From the NCBI GenBank assembly GCA_025465535.1, contig JAODMY010000023.1, forward strand, positions 1 through 53,933: a stretch of 53,933 bases of DNA, read 5' to 3'. Source of the DNA: Glaciihabitans sp. (GTDB lineage Bacteria; Actinomycetota; Actinomycetes; Actinomycetales; Microbacteriaceae). The position numbers and the translations under genes were made by a program. This document shows positions 15,865 to 23,124 of this stretch, in pieces (within the stretch, counting starts at the first letter, position 1; every line of letters starts with the position of its first letter). Under the pieces are notes generated by a model, which did no database searches, was not told where the DNA came from, and saw only the letters and a program-made list of their open reading frames with translations.

Positions 15865-16715
15865 CCCGCCTCGCCGTTCCCAAAACCTACAAGCTCTACA
15901 TCGGCGGCAAGTTCCCGCGAAGCGAGAGCGGACGAACCTACGAGGTCGTCTCCTCGAAGGGCGCATTCCTTGCGAATGCCGCGAAGGCGAGCCGCAAGGA
16001 CGCCAGGGATGCCGTGGTCGCCGCGCGCGCAGCCCAGGCTGGCTGGTCTTCCGCGACCGGTTACAACCGTGGCCAGGTGCTGTACCGCATCGCCGAGCTG
16101 CTCGAGGGGCGTCGTGCCCAGTTCGTCGAGGAGATCGCGGCGGCCGAGGGCGTGAGCGCGGCAGCCGCGTCGAGACAGATCGATGCGGCCATCGATGTGT
16201 GGGTCTGGTACGCGGGCTGGGCCGACAAGTACGTGCAGGTCGCTGGCAACGGCAATCCCGTCAGCGGGCCGTACTTCAACCTCTCGACGCCGGAGCCGAC
16301 GGGAGTCGTGGCGTCCATCGCCCCGCAGGGATCATCGCTGCTCGGCCTGGTCAGCGTGATCGCGCCGGTCATCCTGAGCGGCAACACCATCGTCGTCATC
16401 GCGAGTGAGCCGTACCCACTCAGTGCGATCAGCCTGTCCGAGGTGCTCGCGACGAGCGACGTTCCCGGCGGTGTCATCAACATCCTGACCGGCTCGGCGG
16501 CGGAAATCGCACCGTGGCTCGCGAGTCACGCCGACGTCAACGCGCTCGACCTCACCGGGGCTGAAGCCCTCGAATGGATCGACCTCCAAATCAGCGCGGC
16601 CGACACGCTCAAGCGCGTCCTTGCCCCCGTTTCCGGTGTGCCTGCGGCGACGCTCGATCGCATCGTCGCGTTCACCGAAACCAAGACCGTTTGGCACACC
16701 AAATCGCTCATCTGA
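15861..16715 (+). CDS. Catalytically inactive ALDH-like protein (pseudoenzyme)
   Basis: 284 residues that align by eye with the first 260 or so residues of an aldehyde dehydrogenase: KLYIGGKFPRSESGRTYEVV, the YAGWADKY helix shared with its neighbour, and VVASIAPQGSSLLGLV at the PWNFP position. The KPAE lysine region reads VVIASEPYPLS (no Lys), FTGS is replaced by LDLTGAEA, and the whole catalytic half with its Cys and Glu is absent. The frame shows no disruption, so it looks like a maintained non-catalytic partner, possibly binding the upstream ALDH. Translationally coupled (ATGA overlap). Confidence 0.85.
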   Translation: MTRLAVPKTYKLYIGGKFPRSESGRTYEVVSSKGAFLANAAKASRKDARDAVVAARAAQAGWSSATGYNRGQVLYRIAELLEGRRAQFVEEIAAAEGVSAAAASRQIDAAIDVWVWYAGWADKYVQVAGNGNPVSGPYFNLSTPEPTGVVASIAPQGSSLLGLVSVIAPVILSGNTIVVIASEPYPLSAISLSEVLATSDVPGGVINILTGSAAEIAPWLASHADVNALDLTGAEALEWIDLQISAADTLKRVLAPVSGVPAATLDRIVAFTETKTVWHTKSLI

Positions 16716-16801
16716 CGACCTCCTCCCCGCCCGATCCATAGAAAATTCAGAGGGGTGGGGGGTGCGCGGCGTGACTTCCTGGCGCATGATGGAGGAGCGA
16801 G

Positions 16802-17407
16802 GTGGTGCAAATGAGTGATTTCGAAATCCCGAAACGTGAGGAATCGATCGTCTTCGTCGGCGACAGCATTACCGCGGGCGGTGACTGGCAGAGGTGGTTC
16901 CCCGAGTACGACGTGCATGTTGAGGCGACCCCCGGAGATGCGACCGACCGCCTGAACGAACGCCTTCCGGCGGTTATCGACCTTCAGCCGGAGATGCTTG
17001 CGATCCTGATCGGGTCGAATGATTTCGGGCAGAGCCGCTCCGTCGAGTACGTCGTGCGAAGCATCGAATACTTCTTAGCGATGGTGCGCCAGGACGTCCC
17101 GGGATCCCGAACGCTTGTGCAGTCGATCCTGCCTCGCGGTCGCGAATTCTCCGACGACATCCAGGATGCGAATCGCCACCTGCGCCAGTACGCGCGCAAC
17201 GTCAACGCTCAGTACCTCGACCTCTGGCCGACGATGGCGACGGAGGACGGTGAACTCCGTCCGGAGTTCACGACCGATCGCCTGCACCTGACCGCCGATG
17301 GCTACCAGGCCTGGCTCAGCGAGTTGCGTCCGGCCCTCGAGCGCCTGGTGGATGCGCCGCCGATGTCACGCCCGATCTCGATCATCCGCGACGTCGCTGC
17401 AATCTGA
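16802..17407 (+). CDS. SGNH/GDSL-family hydrolase
   Basis: Probable esterase or lipase-like hydrolase of 201 residues. Block I is VFVGDSITAG with Ser near residue 22, the block II glycine is in ATPGDAT, block III is LIGSNDFG, and block V is TDRLHLTADGY with the Asp and His of the catalytic set. No signal peptide, so probably cytoplasmic. GGAGGAG at 16791-16797 precedes several possible starts (GTG 16802, GTG 16805, ATG 16811); GTG 16805 has the best spacing. The last codons and the stop are the first unit of a 15-bp tandem array. Confidence 0.88.
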   Translation: MVQMSDFEIPKREESIVFVGDSITAGGDWQRWFPEYDVHVEATPGDATDRLNERLPAVIDLQPEMLAILIGSNDFGQSRSVEYVVRSIEYFLAMVRQDVPGSRTLVQSILPRGREFSDDIQDANRHLRQYARNVNAQYLDLWPTMATEDGELRPEFTTDRLHLTADGYQAWLSELRPALERLVDAPPMSRPISIIRDVAAI

Positions 17408-17470
17408 CCGGCTGCAATCTGACCCGCTGCAATCTGACCCGCTGCAATCTGACCCGCTGCAATCTGACCC
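17396..17470. repeat. 15-bp tandem repeat, 5 copies, containing a stop codon
   Basis: Unit GCTGCAATCTGACCC; copies at 17396-17410 (ends CCG), 17411-17425, 17426-17440, 17441-17455 and 17456-17470 (the last four identical). Copy 1 holds the final Ala-Ala-Ile codons (partly) and TGA stop of the SGNH gene; every copy keeps the same in-frame TGA. It lies between convergent genes. Confidence 0.95.
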
Positions 17471-17487
17471 GATCCCGGCAGGGCGAG

Positions 17488-18810
17488 TTACAGCGCGGCC
17501 ACCAGTTTTTCGTAGAACTCGATGCCGCGCAGCCAGGTTGCGACGTGGATGCGCTCGTTGACGGCATGTAGCGTGCCGCGCTCCTCGAGCGAAATCTCAA
17601 ACGGGGTGAACCGGTAGACGGCGTCGCAAATCCGGGTGAAGTGGCGGCTGTCTGACGCCCCGAGCTGGATGTACGGCGTCACGACGGTTCCCGGATAAAC
17701 GGCCTCGGCCGTGGCGCGCAAGAGGTTCCACGGCGCTCCGGTTGTCGGCGACACCGGGGAGGGCTCGGATGGGTGCAGCGGTGTCACAGTGACGACGTCA
17801 TCCCGAATCGCGTGCCTGATGTGGGCGAGCGCCGCGTCGACCGAGGAGTCGATCGCGACGCGAACGTTCAGGATCGCCGTCGCGGTCTCGGCCAGAGCGT
17901 TCTCGGCCTGGCTGCCGGAGAGCTGCGTTACCACTGCCGTCGTCCGGATCATCGCGTTGGTCTCGTCGCCCAGTCGCGCGAACAGCCACAGCAGCAGCCC
18001 GCGAGTCAGCCACAGGTTCGTGAACACCCAGCGGTAGGGCTGCTTCGCGTGAGCGCCGATCGTGCTGATCATCTCGATGTTCGGGGTCGTGAAGGATGCC
18101 AGGAACGGCCTGCCGTTCAGCCGTACGATGGCGCGCGCGAGCCTGGTGGTCGCGCTCAGTTTCGGGGGAGTCGACGCGTGTCCGCCGTCCTGCGCGACGG
18201 AGAGCTCGACCGACATGATCCCTTTCTCGCTTACTCCGACCACCGCTATCGGCTTCGTGACCCCGGGGAAGATCCCCTCGACGACCGCGCCGCCCTCGTC
18301 GAGCACGAAGGCGGGACGGATGCCGCGGCTCTCGAGTAGCGCAACGATCGCGATCGTGCCGGAGCCGGAGGTCTCCTCGTTGTGTCCGAAGCTCAGATAG
18401 ATGTCGTTGTGGGGAGTCACGCCGCGTTCGAGCGAGGCCTCGACGGCCTCCAGGATGCTGACCAGGGCTCCCTTGTCGTCGAGGGTTCCGCGCCCCCACA
18501 ACTCCTGGTCGTCGCCCTCGCCAACGAGGTCTGCGTCGAACGGTTGATGCTCCCACCGCTCGTTGGTCGCCGGGACCACGTCGTAGTGCGCCATCAGGAC
18601 GGTGGGGGAACCGTCGGAGGTTCCAGCCCAGCGATAGAGCATCGAGTGGCCGGCGACGAGCTCGCGGGTGAGCATGGTGTGCACCAACGGATACAGCGCG
18701 GGCAGCGCGGCCACGAACTGATCGAATTTCTCCCAGACCACCTCGCTCTCGTCGGAGCGCGAAATTGTCGGGATGCGCAACAGCGCGCGAAAGCGGTCGA
18801 CCGTGGTCAC
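17488..18810 (-). CDS. M20-family zinc metallopeptidase
   Basis: Di-zinc peptidase/deacylase of 440 residues resembling the carboxypeptidase S/PM20D1 branch of M20. Metal and catalytic residues visible in order: LMAHYDVVPA, GRGTLDDKGAL (bridging Asp), FGHNEETSGSG (general-base Glu pair), and a C-terminal His region. The insertion holding the dimerisation domain with a hydrophobic WLTRGLLLWLFARL stretch is present. No signal peptide, so intracellular peptide or acyl-amino-acid hydrolysis is likely. GTG start with TAGGCT 6 bases upstream (leaderless). Convergent with the SGNH gene. Confidence 0.9.
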   Translation of the reverse strand: MTTVDRFRALLRIPTISRSDESEVVWEKFDQFVAALPALYPLVHTMLTRELVAGHSMLYRWAGTSDGSPTVLMAHYDVVPATNERWEHQPFDADLVGEGDDQELWGRGTLDDKGALVSILEAVEASLERGVTPHNDIYLSFGHNEETSGSGTIAIVALLESRGIRPAFVLDEGGAVVEGIFPGVTKPIAVVGVSEKGIMSVELSVAQDGGHASTPPKLSATTRLARAIVRLNGRPFLASFTTPNIEMISTIGAHAKQPYRWVFTNLWLTRGLLLWLFARLGDETNAMIRTTAVVTQLSGSQAENALAETATAILNVRVAIDSSVDAALAHIRHAIRDDVVTVTPLHPSEPSPVSPTTGAPWNLLRATAEAVYPGTVVTPYIQLGASDSRHFTRICDAVYRFTPFEISLEERGTLHAVNERIHVATWLRGIEFYEKLVAAL

Positions 18811-18822
18811 GTCCCCAGCCTA
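18808..18822 (-). promoter_or_regulatory. Leaderless promoter -10 of the M20 peptidase
   Basis: Minus strand TAGGCT (18822-18817), 6 bases, then GTG 18810. Confidence 0.7.
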
Positions 18823-18875
18823 TTGTTCCGGACATCCGCCACTCGTCAAGGGGTGGCGTGCACCGACTGCGTCCG

Positions 18876-18890
18876 TAACGTGGAGAGGTG
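18876..18890 (+). promoter_or_regulatory. Leaderless promoter -10 of the FAD-Rieske gene
   Basis: TAACGT (18876-18881), 6 bases, then GTG 18888. Confidence 0.65.
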
Positions 18891-20360
18891 ATTTCCCTCT
18901 GGCTCGACGCGTTACGCACGATCCCTACGCACACCTTCGAGCCCGGCGCCCACTACGACGAGGTGATCGTGGGCGGTGGCATTACGGGCCTGGTGGCTGC
19001 GCTGCTGTTCGCTCGCGAGGGCAGGAGGGTCGCCGTCCTCGAGGCGCGCACGATCGGAGCCGGCGCGACAGGAAATACGACGGGGAAGATCAGCCAGCTG
19101 CAGGGCACCCAGCTGTCGAAGATCAAGAGGTTCAACTATCAGTCCATCGTGCAGGCCTATGCCGATGGAACACGGGATGCCTTCGACTGGCTCATCGAGT
19201 ACGCGGAGAGCGGAGGCGTCCCGATCGAGCGCCGGGACGCCTACAGCTACGCCGAGACCGCCTCTGGTTCGCGTGCGGTCGAGCGCGAGTACGAACTCGC
19301 GCGCTCCGTTGGCCTGCCAGTGCAGAAGGTCGTGGATGCCGGTCTCCCCTTTCCCACCTTTAGCGCGGTTCGTCTGCCGGACCAGGCGCAGTTCGATCCG
19401 ATGAACCTGCTCGCGTCGCTTGCAACAGACATCGGGCTCCTCGGCGGGCGCGTCGTCGAGCGCGCGCGAGTGCTCGGGGTCCGCGCCGCGTCCCACCCCG
19501 TTCGCATCGAGACCTCGCGTGGTGAGGTCACTGCCGCGCACGTGATTCTTGCGACTGGCACGCCGATCCTGAGTCGCGGCCTCTACTTCGCAAAGGTTGC
19601 CGCCGAGCGCAGCTACGCCCAGTCATTCGACCTGCCGGCTGGGCAGCTGCCCGACGGCATGTTCCTGAGCGTCGAGACCCCGACGCGCAGCGTCCGCACC
19701 TGGCGCGGCCAGCTGCTGACCGGCGGCAACGGACATCCGGTCGGTCGCGAGGCGTCGCCGCAGTCGCGTGTCGACGATCTCACCCGCTGGACGGAGCAGT
19801 ACTGGCCGGGCGCCGTCCGAACGCACGCGTGGTCGGCGCAGGACTACAGCGCCATGCATCACGTTCCGTTCGTTGGCTGGCTTCCGCGCGGCTTCGGGCG
19901 CATTTATCTCGCGACCGGATACGACAAGTGGGGCATGACCGGCGGAGTCGCCGCGGCACGAACGCTCGTCACCGACATTCTCGGTGGGACCACCGAGTGG
20001 CAGAGGGTGTTGCATCACCGGGCCACCCTCGCGCCCGTGATAGCGCGTGGCATCGGCGAGAATGCCGCGGTCGGCTGGTGGTACGCGAGGGGCTGGGCTG
20101 GTGCGCTCGTGCGCAGGCTTCCGGATGCCGTTCCCGCCGAGGGGATGGGGGTCGTGGGACGCTCCGGTCTCCTGCCCGCCGCCGTCTCCACCGTGGATGG
20201 CGTGACCTGCCAGCTCTCCGGGATCTGCAGCCACCTCGGAGCGGTTGTGACCTGGAACGACGCGGAGCACTCGTGGGATTGCCCCGCACACGGTTCTCGA
20301 TTCGCTTCCGACGGTGCGGTGCTCGGGGGACCGGCGCGTCGAGGTCTCAAGCGCACGTAA
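18888..20360 (+). CDS. FAD-dependent oxidoreductase with C-terminal Rieske [2Fe-2S] domain
   Basis: 490-residue fusion. The N-terminal DAO-type flavoprotein has DEVIVGGGITGLVAALLFAREG (dinucleotide-binding glycines) and the segment GATGNTTGKISQLQG. The C-terminal Rieske domain, near residues 440-480, has CSHLG and CPAHGSRF, giving two Cys and two His ligands. Such fusions occur in Bacillus and actinobacteria; the substrate is unknown. The ligands are complete, so electron flow between flavin and cluster is expected. GTG start with leaderless hexamer. The TAA stop forms part of the promoter hexamer of the next gene. Confidence 0.92.
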   Translation: MISLWLDALRTIPTHTFEPGAHYDEVIVGGGITGLVAALLFAREGRRVAVLEARTIGAGATGNTTGKISQLQGTQLSKIKRFNYQSIVQAYADGTRDAFDWLIEYAESGGVPIERRDAYSYAETASGSRAVEREYELARSVGLPVQKVVDAGLPFPTFSAVRLPDQAQFDPMNLLASLATDIGLLGGRVVERARVLGVRAASHPVRIETSRGEVTAAHVILATGTPILSRGLYFAKVAAERSYAQSFDLPAGQLPDGMFLSVETPTRSVRTWRGQLLTGGNGHPVGREASPQSRVDDLTRWTEQYWPGAVRTHAWSAQDYSAMHHVPFVGWLPRGFGRIYLATGYDKWGMTGGVAAARTLVTDILGGTTEWQRVLHHRATLAPVIARGIGENAAVGWWYARGWAGALVRRLPDAVPAEGMGVVGRSGLLPAAVSTVDGVTCQLSGICSHLGAVVTWNDAEHSWDCPAHGSRFASDGAVLGGPARRGLKRT

Positions 20361-20372
20361 TGTTGGAGCGTG
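20358..20372 (+). promoter_or_regulatory. Leaderless promoter -10 overlapping the FAD-Rieske stop
   Basis: TAATGT (20358-20363), 6 bases, then GTG 20370. The TAA is the upstream gene's stop codon. Confidence 0.65.
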
Positions 20373-20771
20373 AGCAGCTACCCAACCAAGTCATTTCGGC
20401 GTACGGCGCTTGCCCCCGGCATCCTCGCCGCCATCGTCCTGCTCGCGGGCCTCGCGTTGCTCGAGTCGAGCGCCTTCTTCTGGATCAAGACCGTCACGGC
20501 GATCCTTGCGGCGATCATCGCGGTGTACGCCTACCAGTCGAAGCAGTGGTGGTGGCTGCCGTTCCTCGCGGCGATCGTGGTCCTGTGGAACCCGATCTGG
20601 CCGATCGACCTGCACCAGGACAAGATCTGGCTGGTCCTGCAGTACGTCGCGATCATCCTGTTCATCGTCTGCGGCATCAGGATCAAGGTTCCCAATCCGG
20701 ATGATCGAAATCGGCCGGGCAACAGAAACTCCACTGACAAAAAGTCACGACCCTCGTCAAACCGACGCTAG
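20370..20771 (+). CDS. Small membrane protein, DUF6804-like
   Basis: 133 residues with four hydrophobic segments, the pattern SKQWWWLPFLAAIVVLWNP with a Trp-rich loop, and a polar C-terminal tail rich in Asn/Arg/Ser. The layout is that of the DUF6804 family as I remember it; function unknown. It sits 9 bases after the FAD-Rieske stop but seems to have its own leaderless promoter. It is followed by the long leader of the helicase gene. Confidence 0.78.
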   Translation: MSSYPTKSFRRTALAPGILAAIVLLAGLALLESSAFFWIKTVTAILAAIIAVYAYQSKQWWWLPFLAAIVVLWNPIWPIDLHQDKIWLVLQYVAIILFIVCGIRIKVPNPDDRNRPGNRNSTDKKSRPSSNRR

Positions 20772-20788
20772 TGTCGGCGGATTGCGCG

Positions 20789-20949
20789 TAGACTGGTCAT
20801 AGCACCTACCGGAACCACCAGTTGCATCGCGACTGGGTCTGGATCTCCTGGCCAGGTGCCGATTCTGGGGTCAACTCGCAACCCCGGGTCTTTCTTACCT
20901 GTGATAGACCGCTATCCCGTTGGAACCGGGTTAGCGCAAGGAGGCACAT
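20789..20949 (+). promoter_or_regulatory. Promoter and structured leader of the helicase-Stealth operon
   Basis: TAGACT (20789-20794) is a good -10, giving a leader of about 150 bases. It can fold into three hairpins: 20818-20825 with 20829-20836 (8 bp including one G-U), GGGGT 20867-20871 with ACCCC 20881-20885, and 20910-20919 with 20927-20936 (10 bp, one mismatch, 7-base loop). The last ends one base before the Shine-Dalgarno AAGGAGG (20938-20944). This long leader contrasts with the many leaderless genes around it. Confidence 0.5.
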
Positions 20950-23124
20950 TTGGCTCAGTCCGGCCAACGTCAGCGTTCCCGCACGTCGGGCGGCTCAGGC
21001 AACGGCGGTCGCGGTGCGGCGCAGCAGCGTCGACGCCCGCGCGGTGCGGATGACCAGGGTGTCATCCCCGTTCTCGCCCGCGCCGCCCGTGAGGTGGAGG
21101 CCGCGGTCCAAAAGGGACCGCTCAAGCCGGCCAATCGCGCCCGCTTCCAGGTCGCAGCGCTTCTGCTGCGCGAAGAGCGCGCCCGGGTCAAGGTCGACCC
21201 CAACCTGAGCGAGGCCGAGCGTTCCAACGAACAGAAACGACTTGATGGCCTCGCGGGCATCCTCGCCAAGACCGCGGCACGAGACACCAGCCTGATCTCG
21301 CTGCTGGGCGACGACGCACCCGTGACAGCCGCGGCCAAGGCGCTCCGACGTGACCTGTTGATCGCGGCCGGCGTTGAGCTCAGCCCCGACGAACTCATCA
21401 TCACGACCGAGCCTGTCGTGAAGGATGCCGCAGCCGAGAAGCAGGTCGTGCCGCAGTCGGTGCGCCAGATGCAGATGGCCAACCCGTTCCTCGCACCGGA
21501 TTTCAGCGCGGTGCAGCAGAAGCCCGCGCGCGTCAACCACCTCGGCAACTGGGAGCTCATCGATCCACTGTTCCGCGCCTTCGAATACGGAGCGGGCGGG
21601 GGAGCGGCCAGCATGGAGCTCCCGGAGGCGACTTCGCTCGCAACACCGGGCAAGCTCGAGCTGATGCGGCACCAGGCGCGTTTCGTTGAAGAGGTCAAGG
21701 CCGGTCACCGCACGTTCCTGCTCGCCGACGAGCCTGGCCTCGGCAAGACGGCGCAGGCGCTGCTTGCCGCGAGTGTCTCGCACTCCTATCCACTGCTCGT
21801 CGTCGTCCCGAACGTCGTCAAGACCAACTGGGCGCGCGAGGTTGCGCTCTGGACGCCGCAGCGGACCGCGACCGTGGTCCACGGCGACGGCAACGACGTC
21901 GACGCGTTCAGCGACGTCGTGATCGTCAACTACGAGGTGCTGGATCGGCACGTCGGCTGGCTCGGCCGCTTCGGCTTCAAGGGCATGGTCGTCGACGAGG
22001 CGCACTTCATCAAGAACCTTTCCTCGCAGCGCTCCAAGCACGTGCTTTCGCTCTCGAGGAGCATCCGTGCGACGAGCCCGAAGGCGCTGTTCATGGCCCT
22101 GACCGGAACGCCGCTGATCAACCAGATCGACGACTTCCGTGCGATCTGGCAGTTCCTCGGCTGGATCGACGACAAGAAGCCGCTTCCGCAGCTCATGGAC
22201 AAGCTCGAGGACACCGGGCTGACCCCGGTGGACTTCGGCTTCTTCTCCGAGGCGCGCCAGGCAGTCATTGACATGGGCATCGTGCGTCGCAAGAAGGTGG
22301 ATGTCGCCGCCGACATCCCCGCTCGTCGTGTCGCCGACATCCCAGTCGAGCTCGATGACGACCTCGGGCGTTCCATTCGCGAGGCTGAGGCGGCGCTCAC
22401 GGCACGACTCGTCGACCGCTACCGTCGCAGGCTTGCGCTCCGCAAATCCGAGGACGCCAAATATCCCGACAGAATTGGCACGGAGTACGACCGTGACCGA
22501 CTCATTCGTGCCGTCGCGCACGAGGAGCTCGAGGAGTCGAAGTCGGCCAAGACCGGCGAGAACGTCTTCACGATGGTCAGGAAGATCGGTCAGGCCAAGG
22601 CTGGACTCGCGGCCGACTACACCGCCCAGCTCGCGCGCAACGTCGGCAAAGTTGTCTTCTTCGCCAAGCACATCGACGTCATGGATACGGCCGAGGCGCA
22701 CTTCGCCAAGGCCGGCCTCGGGACGGTGTCGATTCGTGGCGACCAGACACCCAAGGCGCGACAGGCCGCGATCGACTCGTTCGCAAACGATCCCGCGGTC
22801 TCCGTGGTCGTCGCCTCGCTCACCGCCGCCGGAGTCGGCCTCAACCTCCAGGCCGCGTCAAACGTCGTGCTGGCGGAGCTCAGCTGGACCAGTGCTGAGC
22901 AGACCCAGGCCATCGACCGCGTGCACCGCATCGGCCAGGAGCTTCCGGTCACCGCGTGGCGCATCATCGCGGCCCAGACCATCGACGCCAAGATCGCCGA
23001 ACTCATCGACAGCAAGGCCGGCCTCGCCGCTCGCGCTCTCGACGGGTCGGACGAAGAGGTGGTCGCGGAGTCGAGCGTGCAGCTCGAGGCCTTGGTGAGC
23101 CTGCTCGCCGAGGCGCTGGAATGA
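20950..23124 (+). CDS. SNF2-type DEAD/DEAH helicase/translocase
   Basis: 724-residue nucleic-acid-dependent ATPase. The N-terminal 60 residues are Arg/Gly/Gln-rich; a roughly 180-residue region follows that I do not recognise. Motif I ADEPGLGKTAQ is near residue 257, motif II VDEAHFIKN near 348, motif III LTGTPLIN, and the C-terminal RecA lobe has VGLNLQAASNVVLAELSW and QAIDRVHRIGQ, the SNF2 signature. Start is TTG 20950: AAGGAGG sits 5 bases upstream and no better start exists. Coupled to the Stealth gene by an ATGA overlap. Remodelling or translocase function is inferred from family. Confidence 0.9.
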   Translation: MAQSGQRQRSRTSGGSGNGGRGAAQQRRRPRGADDQGVIPVLARAAREVEAAVQKGPLKPANRARFQVAALLLREERARVKVDPNLSEAERSNEQKRLDGLAGILAKTAARDTSLISLLGDDAPVTAAAKALRRDLLIAAGVELSPDELIITTEPVVKDAAAEKQVVPQSVRQMQMANPFLAPDFSAVQQKPARVNHLGNWELIDPLFRAFEYGAGGGAASMELPEATSLATPGKLELMRHQARFVEEVKAGHRTFLLADEPGLGKTAQALLAASVSHSYPLLVVVPNVVKTNWAREVALWTPQRTATVVHGDGNDVDAFSDVVIVNYEVLDRHVGWLGRFGFKGMVVDEAHFIKNLSSQRSKHVLSLSRSIRATSPKALFMALTGTPLINQIDDFRAIWQFLGWIDDKKPLPQLMDKLEDTGLTPVDFGFFSEARQAVIDMGIVRRKKVDVAADIPARRVADIPVELDDDLGRSIREAEAALTARLVDRYRRRLALRKSEDAKYPDRIGTEYDRDRLIRAVAHEELEESKSAKTGENVFTMVRKIGQAKAGLAADYTAQLARNVGKVVFFAKHIDVMDTAEAHFAKAGLGTVSIRGDQTPKARQAAIDSFANDPAVSVVVASLTAAGVGLNLQAASNVVLAELSWTSAEQTQAIDRVHRIGQELPVTAWRIIAAQTIDAKIAELIDSKAGLAARALDGSDEEVVAESSVQLEALVSLLAEALE

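Noticed and set aside
15861-16715. Pseudogene from a frameshifted second ALDH
   Set aside because: No remains of a catalytic half are seen in any frame downstream before the next gene, the frame is clean and it has a coupled start, so a maintained short protein is more likely.
17396-17470. Possible CRISPR array
   Set aside because: Units of 15 bp are directly adjacent without spacers and contain a stop codon of the neighbouring gene; no cas genes are near.
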